From contig NZ_BLTJ01000020.1 of NCBI RefSeq assembly GCF_013282095.1, positions 1-33,044 on the forward strand: 33,044 bases of DNA, given 5' to 3'. Positions within the stretch are counted from its first letter, which is position 1. Each line of letters begins with the position of its first letter. Source of the stretch: Enterocloster alcoholdehydrogenati. GTDB lineage: Bacteria > Bacillota > Clostridia > Lachnospirales > Lachnospiraceae. Under the pieces are notes generated by a model that did not search any database, had not been told where the DNA came from, and saw only the letters and a program-made list of their open reading frames with translations. This document shows positions 19,695-27,645 of this stretch, piece after piece. Both the position numbers and the translations under genes were made by a program.

Positions 19695-20654
19695 TTAAGC
19701 TTCCAGATAAGGACAGAGCAGATCATGAAATCGTGATGGAGCTTCTAAGTGAGGCAAGTGCTTTGCTTTTGGAATAGTAATTGCCTCAATGGCCGGATTG
19801 TATTTACGGTAATTTTCCATAACTTCTGCCATATTATCCAGTTCTTCACCGCCAAACAGATAAATGCTGTTGTCAATCCGTCGCAGTGCGTTTGTAATGT
19901 TGCATTTAGTATAGTTGCATTTTACACTGGCATAAATGGACTTGGGAGAGGCTCCTAAATGGGCGGATTCGTAATACGCGTCAATCAACCGGGAATTGAC
20001 GGAATATGGGTTACAGTAGCAGCGGCCCATAAAGTCCTGAGCAATATTCTTACGGCTGCAGGCAATATTATAGATCAGAGTACCGGCAAGAGGAAGATCC
20101 AGTATTAGTTTGTAAAGTTTGGCATTTTTTCCAGGCACCAGACTGCAGGAAAGCAAGGATTCTGGATTGATCAGCAGCAGACGGTCAAATAATTCCGGCG
20201 CATTGCTGCAGGCCATGACTGCGAGAGAAGAGGAGTCGCCGGTAGCGATTACATCGGTCCGATGCCCAATTTCTGACTTAATAAAGTCGGAGATGAGCTG
20301 TACATAGAGATAATTCGTGTAGGTGAGATTCGGCTTTTCAGAACGGCCAAATCCTAAAAGATCAATGGTATAGACGGTATGATCCTTTGTGAGACGTTTG
20401 GAAAATTCCTTCCATTCGTATCCGCTGGACGCTGGTGTCAGGTCATGAATCAGCAGAATGGGTTTTCCATTCCCTTCTTTTGTGTAATGAATATTGCCAA
20501 GGCGCCAGTGATAGCATTGGGAGGAACTTGATTCATTTTCAAGAATATGTCTGGATATGGCAGACAGTTTAATGGCCTTGTTGATACAGGCGGTAGCGGC
20601 AGCATCGCCTGCGGCCAGAATAAGCAGTGTTAAAAGTTTGTTCCTTGTTTTCAT
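19695..20654 (-). CDS. Membrane-anchored alpha/beta hydrolase, function unknown
   Basis: The called protein has 319 residues. A hydrophobic N-terminal segment (about 6-28, LLTLLILAAGDAAATACI) probably anchors or exports it. The fold is that of an alpha/beta hydrolase: ILLIHDLT with His70 near the oxyanion strand, the nucleophile elbow ATGDSSSLA with Ser141, and a C-terminal AKHLPHLEAP with His299 as likely base; Asp273 or Glu271 may be the acid. The elbow reads G-D-S-S-S instead of G-x-S-x-G. The start at 20654 has AGGAG about 10 nt upstream; the longer frame from 20696 lacks one. It is head-on to replication and lies exactly between two parS sites. The substrate cannot be inferred. Confidence 0.85.
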   Translation of the reverse strand: MKTRNKLLTLLILAAGDAAATACINKAIKLSAISRHILENESSSSQCYHWRLGNIHYTKEGNGKPILLIHDLTPASSGYEWKEFSKRLTKDHTVYTIDLLGFGRSEKPNLTYTNYLYVQLISDFIKSEIGHRTDVIATGDSSSLAVMACSNAPELFDRLLLINPESLLSCSLVPGKNAKLYKLILDLPLAGTLIYNIACSRKNIAQDFMGRCYCNPYSVNSRLIDAYYESAHLGASPKSIYASVKCNYTKCNITNALRRIDNSIYLFGGEELDNMAEVMENYRKYNPAIEAITIPKAKHLPHLEAPSRFHDLLCPYLEA

Positions 20655-20766
20655 TCGGTTTATTCTCCTGAAGAAAATTGAGTTTAGAGACGGCAAAGCT
20701 GTTTGCCGCCTGCAGTATGGTCCGCCAGATGGGGCGTGCAGTCCCTTATCTGAGGATGGTATATAT

Positions 20767-20795
20767 AGTATAATACAACAAAATAACGATTACAA
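20767..20795 (-). promoter_or_regulatory. Promoter of the alpha/beta hydrolase gene
   Basis: On the minus strand: TTGTAA (20790-20795), 17-nt spacer, TATACT (20767-20772). The leader of about 105 nt contains a 7-bp hairpin CGGCAAA/TTTGCCG with a 4-nt loop (20691-20708). parS site 2 begins 14 bp upstream of the -35, so ParB spreading could touch this promoter. Confidence 0.6.
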
Positions 20796-20808
20796 CGGGG
20801 GAGACTCA

Positions 20809-20830
20809 AAATGTTTCACGTGAAACATTT
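20809..20830. promoter_or_regulatory. parS: parS site 2
   Basis: The core TGTTTCACGTGAAACA lies at 20812-20827. The full 22-bp palindrome is identical to site 1. It sits in the divergent region between the hydrolase gene and parA, about 75 bp upstream of the parA -10. Confidence 0.95.
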
Positions 20831-20904
20831 CCGATGAGACATTGTATAAAACAGAAAAATAAAATAAAAAAGCGTTTTTCATAGGAAAAGAGAAAAAGTT
20901 GTGC

Positions 20905-20910
20905 TATAAT
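20905..20910 (+). promoter_or_regulatory. Extended -10 promoter element of parA
   Basis: TGCTATAAT (TATAAT at 20905-20910) is an extended -10 with no good -35 at normal spacing. The leader to the parA start at 20947 is about 30 nt. Confidence 0.55.
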
Positions 20911-20946
20911 CGTCTGGTAATCGAAAACGAACGTGAGGAAACGGAT

Positions 20947-21714
20947 ATGGGACGAATTATTACAATCGCAAATCAGAAGGGCGGAGTAGGAAAGACAACG
21001 ACAGCTATTAACCTGGCGGCTTGTCTGGCGGAAGCAGGACAGCACGTGATGTTGGTGGATTTTGACCCTCAGGGAAATGCCAGCAGCGGTCTGGGGCTGG
21101 AGGAAAAGGAATTTGAGCGTACCGTTTACGATATGCTGGCCGAGGAGGCGTCGGTTGAAGAATGTATTGCCAGAGAGGTTCAGGAGAATCTGGATGTGCT
21201 CCCGTCTGATATGAATCTTGCAGCGGCAGAGATTGAATTTCAGGAGGTGGACAATAAAGAAAAACTGCTGAAACAGTCGCTGGATCAGATAAGAGATAAC
21301 TACGATTTTATTTTAATTGATTGTCCGCCGTCTTTAAATATATTGACCATCAATGCACTGACAGCAGCGGATACAGTGCTGGTTCCCATTCAATGTGAGT
21401 ATTATGCGCTGGAGGGATTGAATCAGATGCTTAAGACGGTGGATCTGGTGAAACGGAAACTGAATCCCTCCTTAGAGATGGAGGGTGTGGTATTCACTAT
21501 GTATGATGCCAGAACGAATCTCTCGCTGCAGGTTGTGGAGAGTGTGAAGAGTAATCTGAATCAGACAATTTACAAAACCATTATTCCAAGAAATGTGCGT
21601 CTGGCAGAAGCGCCGAGTCATGGAATGCCTATTAACCGGTATTCCTCACGATCTACAGGGGCGGAAAGTTATCGGATGTTGGCAGCGGAAGTGATTAGCA
21701 GAGGAGAGGTATAA
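20947..21714 (+). CDS. parA: Chromosome-partitioning ATPase ParA (Soj)
   Basis: ParA is a deviant Walker-type ATPase that works with ParB-parS in origin segregation and, in Bacillus, regulates DnaA. The called protein has 255 residues. The deviant Walker A is KGGVGKTT (11-18, signature Lys11 and catalytic Lys16). VDFDPQGN follows near 38-45 and Walker B LIDCPPSLN near 122-130. The start at 20947 has GAGGAAA about 8 nt upstream; the frame open from 20899 would begin before the -10. The parA stop and parB start overlap by one base (TAATG), indicating translational coupling. Confidence 0.97.
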   Translation: MGRIITIANQKGGVGKTTTAINLAACLAEAGQHVMLVDFDPQGNASSGLGLEEKEFERTVYDMLAEEASVEECIAREVQENLDVLPSDMNLAAAEIEFQEVDNKEKLLKQSLDQIRDNYDFILIDCPPSLNILTINALTAADTVLVPIQCEYYALEGLNQMLKTVDLVKRKLNPSLEMEGVVFTMYDARTNLSLQVVESVKSNLNQTIYKTIIPRNVRLAEAPSHGMPINRYSSRSTGAESYRMLAAEVISRGEV

Positions 21715-22610
21715 TGGCAGCAAAGAAAGGGTTAGGAAAAGGTCTGGGAGCAATCTTTGGCGAGGAAGTTATAAAAGAACAGAAGGAAAAGATTGCCAGA
21801 GAGGATGGAAAGGGAAAAGAATTGATGGTAAAGCTGTCATTGATTCAGCCCAACAAGGAACAGCCCAGAAAGACCTTTGATGAGGAAAAACTGCAGGAGC
21901 TGGCAGGCTCTATTAAACGCTATGGCGTGCTGCAGCCACTTTTGGTAAAGAAGAATGGCAGCTTTTATGAGATCATCGCAGGAGAGAGAAGATGGCGTGC
22001 TTCTCAGCTGGCGGGACTGAAGGAAGTGCCGGTGGTGCTGAAGGAATACAGCCGCCAGGAAGCCATGGAGATCTCACTGATTGAAAATGTGCAGCGGGCA
22101 GATTTAAATCCTATTGAAGAGGCAAAGGCGTATCAGCAGCTGATCCGGGAGTTTGATCTGACACAGGAGGAGATTGCGGAACGTGTGGCAAAGAACCGGG
22201 CTACTATTACCAATACCATGCGTCTTTTAAAGCTGGATGAGCAGATTCAGGAAATGCTGATCCAGGGTGTAATCAGCAGCGGGCACGCCAGGGCGCTGCT
22301 TTCGCTGGATGGAAAAGCGCTTCAGCTGAAGGCTGCCAAGGAGATTATTGAGAAAGGGTTAAGCGTCCGCGAAACAGAAAAGCTGGTAAAGCGGATAGCG
22401 AAAGAGGCTGCAGGGGAAGGGAAGAAGGAAAATAAAAAAGATGATGCACTGATGCTGATCTACCAGAATCTGGAGGATCGAATGAAGAGCATTATGGGAA
22501 CCAAGGTCAGTATACATAATAAGGACAAAAATAAGGGACGTATTGAGATTGAATACTATTCAGAGGCAGAGCTGGAGCGAATTGTGGAAATGATAGAGTC
22601 TATTCATTAG
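21714..22610 (+). CDS. parB: Chromosome-partitioning protein ParB (Spo0J)
   Basis: ParB is the CTP-dependent DNA clamp that loads at parS. The 298 residues begin with the canonical KKGLGKGLGAIFG, the segment that stimulates ParA. The N-terminal CTPase domain shows GERRWRASQLAG near residue 88 and ENVQRADLNPIEEA near 123. The parS-reading HTH is TQEEIAERVAKNRATITNTM (near 147-166). The C-terminus ends in an amphipathic dimer segment. GAGGAGAGG precedes the ATG, which overlaps the parA stop. Three sites for this protein lie within 2.4 kb. Confidence 0.97.
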   Translation: MAAKKGLGKGLGAIFGEEVIKEQKEKIAREDGKGKELMVKLSLIQPNKEQPRKTFDEEKLQELAGSIKRYGVLQPLLVKKNGSFYEIIAGERRWRASQLAGLKEVPVVLKEYSRQEAMEISLIENVQRADLNPIEEAKAYQQLIREFDLTQEEIAERVAKNRATITNTMRLLKLDEQIQEMLIQGVISSGHARALLSLDGKALQLKAAKEIIEKGLSVRETEKLVKRIAKEAAGEGKKENKKDDALMLIYQNLEDRMKSIMGTKVSIHNKDKNKGRIEIEYYSEAELERIVEMIESIH

Positions 22611-22685
22611 AACCTGATTCCAAGAGATGTGATTGGAAAATTCGGATCGGTGATTCTGGCAAAAGTAAGGAGAGGTTAAAAAAGA

Positions 22686-23198
22686 ATGGAAAACAGTATG
22701 TTATTTGACCTTCCATTTGATCCTGCGTATGTGATCGTAATTTTGGCCGGGCTGGTGGCAATTCTTTTAATCCTGGTAATTGCGACTATGTCCAAACTGA
22801 AAAAGCTGAGCCGGAAATATGATTATTTTATGCGCGGGAAAGATGCGGAGACATTAGAGGATGTGATTCTGGATCAGTTAGAGGAAATCCGTGTATTGAA
22901 AGCGGAGGATCGGGCTGCTAAGGATTCTATTCGAACTTTGAATCGGAATTTCAGATCTTCCTTCCAGAAATTTGGAATGGTGCGTTATAACGCATTTCCG
23001 GGAATGGGAGGAACACTGAGTTTTGTATTTGTACTTCTTGATTATACAAACAGTGGTTTTATTTTGAACTGCCTGCACAGCAAAGAAGGCTGCTATTTAT
23101 ATATGAAGGAAGTGGATGCCGGAAAAACAGAAAAAGTGCTGGGGAGCGAGGAACAGGAAGCTCTAGAGCAGGCACTGGGATATGTCAAAAAAAATTGA
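22686..23198 (+). CDS. DUF4446 membrane protein
   Basis: The 170 residues comprise one transmembrane helix near the N-terminus (about 15-34, VIVILAGLVAILLILVIATM), a coiled-coil-like charged stretch (36-92, KLKKLSRKYDYFMRG onward), and a compact C-terminal domain with the signature FQKFGMVRYNAFPGMGGTLS and the ending GCYLYMKEVDAG. It looks like DUF4446, which is commonly found beside parAB in clostridia; its function is unknown. Context suggests a link to segregation or the envelope, as inference. AAGGAGAGG (22667-22675) lies 10 nt before the ATG. A terminator closes the parA-parB-DUF4446 unit. Confidence 0.85.
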   Translation: MENSMLFDLPFDPAYVIVILAGLVAILLILVIATMSKLKKLSRKYDYFMRGKDAETLEDVILDQLEEIRVLKAEDRAAKDSIRTLNRNFRSSFQKFGMVRYNAFPGMGGTLSFVFVLLDYTNSGFILNCLHSKEGCYLYMKEVDAGKTEKVLGSEEQEALEQALGYVKKN

Positions 23199-23220
23199 GA
23201 AACAGGATCTGCGAAAAACA

Positions 23221-23263
23221 AAAAGGGTGTCAGAGCGTGAAAATACGTTAAGACATCTTTTTT
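23221..23263 (+). terminator. Terminator of the parA-parB-DUF4446 unit
   Basis: The outer stem GGTGTC/GACATC (23226-23231, 23252-23257, one wobble) carries an inner stem AGCGT/ACGTT (one wobble) across a 2x2 internal loop, and is followed by six T's. The flanking A-run also pairs with the T-run. Confidence 0.8.
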
Positions 23264-23359
23264 GATGCGTAAATTGGAAAATCAATATGGGGAGGCGTAT
23301 CAAAATGATTGACGAGAAGGCGGTTGGAGAACAGGATGGAAAAGGTTTTTAAATATTTT

Positions 23360-23377
23360 ATGTTTCACGTGAAACAT
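23360..23377. promoter_or_regulatory. parS: parS site 3
   Basis: The core TGTTTCACGTGAAACA lies at 23361-23376. Here palindromy reaches only 18 bp, unlike the 22 bp of sites 1 and 2. It lies 55 bp before the likely start of the Pro-rich repeat protein. Confidence 0.95.
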
Positions 23378-23431
23378 TTTTAAACCATACAGCATATGAT
23401 AAAAGTGAAAGATATGCGTAAGGACAGGAAG

Positions 23432-24724
23432 ATGGAATGTTTTAAGAGTATGTATCCCATGGGGATCCGAGTAATACAAAATTATGTATCAGAGGCTTGC
23501 GATCGAATGGATTACCAAAACAGTCCTATGTATGATGAGTGCCCGGAAACATTGATGGTGAATCGACTTTGCGATTCCGTTTGTAATGCGGTAGTTTCAT
23601 CGGAGGAAATGGGGATACTTAGAAACGCATGGGGAATGAACGAGGAGAAAACACTGAAAAAAATGGAGACGGGGGAAGAAAATGAAAGCAGTGTAAAAGG
23701 TACAGGGGGCGTGACAAAGGAAAAATATTCAGAAGCTGCAGGAGGAGAAACGGTCAGCATAAATAATGAGGAAGAGAAAGAAAGAACAAAATCAGAAGAA
23801 CGAAATGTAATTGGTACAGAAGATATGGGGATGATGGAAATGGGAATGAAAGCAAAAATAAAAGAGGAAAACGAGAAGAAAGAAAATGAGTGTGCTTTAA
23901 CGGAGAAAGAGGAGAGGGAAAATGCAGGGACAGAATATAATAATGCGAAAAAAATAGAAGTGGATAAAATGAACATGGAAAAACAGACCCTGATGGCAGA
24001 AGAGTATGAGAAGAATCCAACCGATATGTCAGAAACGTTTGGTGAAAGGCTGGGAATGGAAGAGGAGGATATACATCAGGTAAGAGTAGATGGGATGTAC
24101 GGAATGAGTGAAGGAACGGGGGAGGAACAGAATATGCGTCCGCCATTGAATCCATGGTGGAATGGATGGAGAACCAGTGGAATGGAACCAGACGTGCAGG
24201 GGATGGCCTGGGATATGGAATCCATGTATGATCCTATACGTCCGCAGGGCCCCCGGCCGAACCGTCCGCCGCAGGGTCCCTGGCCGAATCGCCCGCCGCA
24301 AGGCCCCGGCCCAAATCGTCCGCCGCAGGGTCCCTGGCCGAATCGCCCGCCGCAAGGCCCCTGGCCAAACCGTCCGCCGCAGGGTCCCGGCCCGAACCGT
24401 CCGCCGCAAGGCCCCGGCCCAAATCGTCCGCCGCAAGGCCCTGGCCCTAGCCGTCCGCCGCAGGGTCCCGGCCCAAATCGTCCGCCGCAGGGTCCCGGCC
24501 CAAATCGTCCGCCACAGGGTCCCTGGCCGAACCGTCCGCCGCAGGGTCCCTGGCCGAACCGTCCGCCGCAGGGTCCCTGGCCGAATCACCCGCCGCAAGG
24601 CCCTGGCCCCAGCCGTCCGCCGCAGCGGCCAAATTACCCGGCCTGGTTCTGGGATATAGTTAAAACGATGCTTTTGGATGAGATGCACAAACGGAGGTGC
24701 AGCAGGGGAATTTGTTTCCGTTAA
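23432..24724 (+). CDS. Pro-rich tandem-repeat protein, function unknown
   Basis: I do not recognise this protein. The called form has 430 residues in four parts: a head of about 70 residues (MECFKSMYPMGIRVIQNYVS onward) with six Cys and a Tyr-Asp-Glu-Cys-Pro motif; a Glu/Lys/Met-rich, probably disordered linker (about 70-250); fourteen 9-residue repeats GPxPNRPPQ (273-398); and a short tail WDIVKTMLLDEMHKRRCSRG that could form an amphipathic basic helix. There is no signal peptide or transmembrane segment. The start at 23432 has AAGGA 7 nt upstream; earlier in-frame Mets (23396, 23414) have none. The head and tail faintly resemble spore-coat-like clostridial proteins, from memory only. It lies between parS site 3 and a strong terminator; no clear promoter is seen. 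Confidence 0.8.
   Translation: MECFKSMYPMGIRVIQNYVSEACDRMDYQNSPMYDECPETLMVNRLCDSVCNAVVSSEEMGILRNAWGMNEEKTLKKMETGEENESSVKGTGGVTKEKYSEAAGGETVSINNEEEKERTKSEERNVIGTEDMGMMEMGMKAKIKEENEKKENECALTEKEERENAGTEYNNAKKIEVDKMNMEKQTLMAEEYEKNPTDMSETFGERLGMEEEDIHQVRVDGMYGMSEGTGEEQNMRPPLNPWWNGWRTSGMEPDVQGMAWDMESMYDPIRPQGPRPNRPPQGPWPNRPPQGPGPNRPPQGPWPNRPPQGPWPNRPPQGPGPNRPPQGPGPNRPPQGPGPSRPPQGPGPNRPPQGPGPNRPPQGPWPNRPPQGPWPNRPPQGPWPNHPPQGPGPSRPPQRPNYPAWFWDIVKTMLLDEMHKRRCSRGICFR
24248..24625 (+). repeat. Fourteen in-frame 27-bp tandem repeats
   Basis: Each unit encodes GPxPNRPPQ, where x is Arg once, Trp six times and Gly seven times; Ser replaces Asn in units 8 and 14 and His replaces Arg in unit 13. At DNA level units 2 and 4 are identical, 11 and 12 are identical, and 9 and 10 differ by one base, so the array has grown by recent duplications. 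It is GC-rich, unlike the purine-rich linker before it. Confidence 0.97.
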
Positions 24725-24732
24725 AGAGGTTT

Positions 24733-24767
24733 ATCAGCCACGATATTTTTGTCGTGGCTGATTTTTT
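24733..24767 (+). terminator. Terminator after the Pro-rich repeat gene
   Basis: A perfect 11-bp stem ATCAGCCACGA/TCGTGGCTGAT (24733-24743, 24752-24762) has an 8-nt loop and is followed by T's, 8 nt after the stop codon. From here to 25101 there is no gene, only the promoter listed next. Confidence 0.92.
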
Positions 24768-24954
24768 GCGGGTTGTTCGATGGATAAAAATGCAGCAGTT
24801 CAGGATGGGGCACTTCTTGAGTTCCTTTCGTCATTCAAGACATAACGAAGATTCCTTTGATGTGAAAACAGGTGCAAAATCATATGTATAAACGAGTATA
24901 ATGCCTGTTTTCCTGCCGTACTGAACAGATACAAAAAATTCAAAAAAGATTAAG

Positions 24955-24983
24955 TTGTAGTTTTAAAGGTTATTATATAAAAT
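24955..24983 (+). promoter_or_regulatory. Probable promoter of the C39-like membrane protein gene
   Basis: TTGTAG (24955-24960), 17-nt spacer and TAAAAT (24978-24983). The leader is about 110 nt and contains in-frame ATGs at 25003 and 25090 without good ribosome binding sites. An inverted repeat TCTTGA/TCAAGA lies further upstream at about 24815-24840, with no clear role. Confidence 0.45.
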
Positions 24984-25101
24984 AGAATGATACCAGGGTT
25001 AGATGGAAAAGAACCATGTGCAGGTTAGTCTGAAGGCGGTTTTTGACTTTAACTCTTGGGTTTACATGGATAAAATCAGCAAAAAAGGAATGGATCAACA
25101 T

Positions 25102-27582
25102 ATGAAAAAACTCATGCAAAGAGCAGGAATCCTGTTTCTTATATTTATTGCTGCCATCGTGGTGTACTTTGCAGGCGCCAGGAAGAGTGTGAAGCAGGAG
25201 GATATCGTATATTCGTCCATGGACGAGCCAGGTTTGCCGGTGGTGTATACAGAGTTTCAGGGAGAGGAGATCAACGGACTTCATGGGTATCTTCAGGATA
25301 TGGGAAACAGGACTGCCAGGGATTCGATTTCTATTCTTCCGGCAGACCGAAGTCTGACGATGCGCATTCATGAATACGGCAATACCATTACAGGGATCAG
25401 TTACGAGATCCGTACACTTTCCATGGAGCGTCTGATCGAGCGAACCCAGATACAGGATTGGATCAGCGATCAGGGAGTGACATCTGTAAGTCTTCCCATT
25501 CAGAACCTGATTGCGAAGGATGAGGCGTATCTTCTGATCCTGAATGTAAAAACAGCAGAGAAGCAAATCCAGTATTACACCCGCATTATGTGGACGGAGC
25601 AGCCGGGACCAGCGGATATGCTTCAGCTGGCCAGGGAGTTTACCACAAAGAGCCTGAATTACGATCAGGCCAGGGATCTGGTATCCTATCTGGAAACGAA
25701 CCCAGGCGAGGACAACAGTTCTCTGGGTCATGTGACAATCCGGGCCAGTTTTGATCATCTTACCTGGGATGGTTTAAAGACAGAGCTGGTAGGGGAGCCT
25801 CAGATAATCCTGCAGGAATTTGACGGCATTATGGGACAGATTCAGGTGCGATATCAAGTACGTCTTACCGACAGTGCAGGCAGGGAAAGCCTGGTTCATG
25901 CAGAAGATAATTTCACGATGAAATGGAATGAGCAGCGCATTTACCTGATGAATTATGAACGAAATGCAGATCATATTTTTAATGGAAGTGCAGACTTATT
26001 TTCAGGAAAAAGGATTCTTTTGGGAATCTCTGAGGGAACAGATCTTCAGACGGTTAAAAGTCCTGATTCCAGATATATTTTCTTTAAAGTAAATGGAAAT
26101 CTGTGGCGATACGATCAGAAGGAACAGCGGATCATGTGCATATTTACATTTTTGGACAAAGAAGGAGAGGATGTGAGAAGCGCCTATGATCGCCACAGCG
26201 TTCAGATCCTTCAGGCAACAGATGACGGTTCAGCGGATTTTCTGGTGTATGGTTATATGAACCGGGGGCCGTATGAGGGTCGTACTGGAGTGGTATTTTA
26301 CCACTATAATAATGCCGGCAGTATGGTTGAAGAGAAATTCTTTATTCCTGCGGCTGAGGATTTTGAGAAGATGAAACAGGATGTGGAAAAGCTGTCCTAT
26401 GTAAGTCCAGAGGGAATGGTATATCTGATGCTTGGCGGAAATGTATTTGGCGTCGACTTAAGCAGCAACGAATCCATTTTGGTGGCTCAGGGCCTGACAG
26501 AGGGAACCTTTGCTGTAAGCAACGACGGAAGCCGTATGGCATGGCAGGAGGGCGAGGATTCTGCATGGCCGGAGAAAATCCATGTCATGGACTTTAATAC
26601 ATCCCAGAAACAGGAGATCAGCGCGTCAGAGGGCGAATGTGTCAGAGTGCTGGGATTTGTGGGAAGCGATCTGATCTATGGTTTCGCAAGACAGGACGAT
26701 GTATGGAAGGTCAATGGAAGAGTGCAGGGGCTGCCCATGTATGCCATGTATATTGTGGACAGTGAAATGAACATTGAAAGCGAATATAAAAAGGATGGGA
26801 TCTATATTTCCGATGTGGTTACGGAAGATGGGCGGATCCATCTGAAACGTCTGGTAAAGCAGGGAGAGGAACAGTATATCTATCAGGATGAGGATACTAT
26901 CGTGTGCAATCAGAAGGTGGAGGACGATCCGCTGGAGGGAATTGGCTGGTACGCATCTCAGGAGATGGGACGTCTGTATTTTGTACAGATGGATTCTGAT
27001 TTGAAAGATGCTTCTGTAAAGATGGATAAGCCAACGGCATTTTCCTATGAAAATACAAGCACGCTGGAGCTGGCGGGAAAGACTTCCTTGGGGGAGGACG
27101 GTCAGGTGATTTTCTATGCCTACGGAGGCGGTCATTTTCTGGGAGCATCCAGACAGTTTTCAGAGGCGGTAAATCTGGCCTATGATAAAATGGGATTTGT
27201 TACAGATGAAAACCAGCATCTGGTATGGGACCGCATTAACCGGCAGCCGGTCCGCAATCTGAAGGATCCCACGGGACAGGCGGCGGATATGATGGGACAC
27301 ATGGATGGTTTCAACGGAAGTACGCTGTTTGATGATGGGATCATGGTTATCGATGCATCCGGCTGTATGTTGAATCAGGTGCTGTATTTTATCGATAAGG
27401 GGATTCCGGTCATAGCCTACAGGGAGGATGGCAGCTACGTTCTTTTATCCGGATATGATACGTACAATGTGACAATCTATGATCCTGGAGTTCAGGACAC
27501 AACGAAAATGGGACTGGGAGATGCAGCGTCTTACTTTGAGAGCCAGCATAACAGTTTCCTTTGCGGCCTTAAGGTCGAATAA
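25102..27582 (+). CDS. Single-pass membrane protein with propeller-like and C39-like domains
   Basis: The called protein has 826 residues. One transmembrane helix (about 8-26, AGILFLIFIAAIVVYFAG) is followed by a large, probably extracytoplasmic part. Propeller-like strands recur, e.g. SPDSRYIFFKVNGNLWRYD (near 320) and VSNDGSRMAWQEG (near 471). The last 150 residues resemble a papain-like C39 peptidase: a helix, then DKGIPVIAYREDGSYVLLSG and YDTYNVTIYDP. The usual catalytic His before Y-V appears to be Ser778, and I see no Cys at the expected N-terminal place (Cys755 lies too late), so it is probably a non-catalytic binding domain. The start at 25102 has AAAGGAA 11 nt upstream. Its role is unknown. 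Confidence 0.8.
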   Translation: MKKLMQRAGILFLIFIAAIVVYFAGARKSVKQEDIVYSSMDEPGLPVVYTEFQGEEINGLHGYLQDMGNRTARDSISILPADRSLTMRIHEYGNTITGISYEIRTLSMERLIERTQIQDWISDQGVTSVSLPIQNLIAKDEAYLLILNVKTAEKQIQYYTRIMWTEQPGPADMLQLAREFTTKSLNYDQARDLVSYLETNPGEDNSSLGHVTIRASFDHLTWDGLKTELVGEPQIILQEFDGIMGQIQVRYQVRLTDSAGRESLVHAEDNFTMKWNEQRIYLMNYERNADHIFNGSADLFSGKRILLGISEGTDLQTVKSPDSRYIFFKVNGNLWRYDQKEQRIMCIFTFLDKEGEDVRSAYDRHSVQILQATDDGSADFLVYGYMNRGPYEGRTGVVFYHYNNAGSMVEEKFFIPAAEDFEKMKQDVEKLSYVSPEGMVYLMLGGNVFGVDLSSNESILVAQGLTEGTFAVSNDGSRMAWQEGEDSAWPEKIHVMDFNTSQKQEISASEGECVRVLGFVGSDLIYGFARQDDVWKVNGRVQGLPMYAMYIVDSEMNIESEYKKDGIYISDVVTEDGRIHLKRLVKQGEEQYIYQDEDTIVCNQKVEDDPLEGIGWYASQEMGRLYFVQMDSDLKDASVKMDKPTAFSYENTSTLELAGKTSLGEDGQVIFYAYGGGHFLGASRQFSEAVNLAYDKMGFVTDENQHLVWDRINRQPVRNLKDPTGQAADMMGHMDGFNGSTLFDDGIMVIDASGCMLNQVLYFIDKGIPVIAYREDGSYVLLSGYDTYNVTIYDPGVQDTTKMGLGDAASYFESQHNSFLCGLKVE

Positions 27583-27600
27583 GAATAATTTTCTGCAGGC

Positions 27601-27638
27601 CGCCTGTCTGGTGAAACGTTTTTTTCACCGGGCAGGCG
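27601..27638 (+). terminator. Terminator before murA
   Basis: A 16-bp stem (arms 27601-27616 and 27623-27638, two G-U wobbles in plus-strand RNA) has a 6-nt loop. The following AGTTTGCTTTAC is only moderately T-rich, so efficiency is uncertain. Confidence 0.7.
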
Positions 27639-27645
27639 AGTTTGC

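Noticed and set aside
23305-23352. 15-codon ORF (MIDEKAVGEQDGKGF) with GGGGAGGCG upstream, between the DUF4446 terminator and parS 3
   Set aside because: Too short to support, and no promoter is evident. It may be a remnant or chance.
24029-24688. Long antisense frame (219 codons) and a +1 frame (24162-24659) across the Pro-rich repeats
   Set aside because: A 27-bp repeat without stops in one frame often lacks stops in others. The alternative products are Arg-rich repeats with no ribosome binding site, and the sense frame has proper head and tail sequences and a terminator.
24697-24891. 64-codon plus-strand frame after the Pro-rich gene
   Set aside because: It starts inside the preceding gene and reads through the strong terminator; no Shine-Dalgarno.
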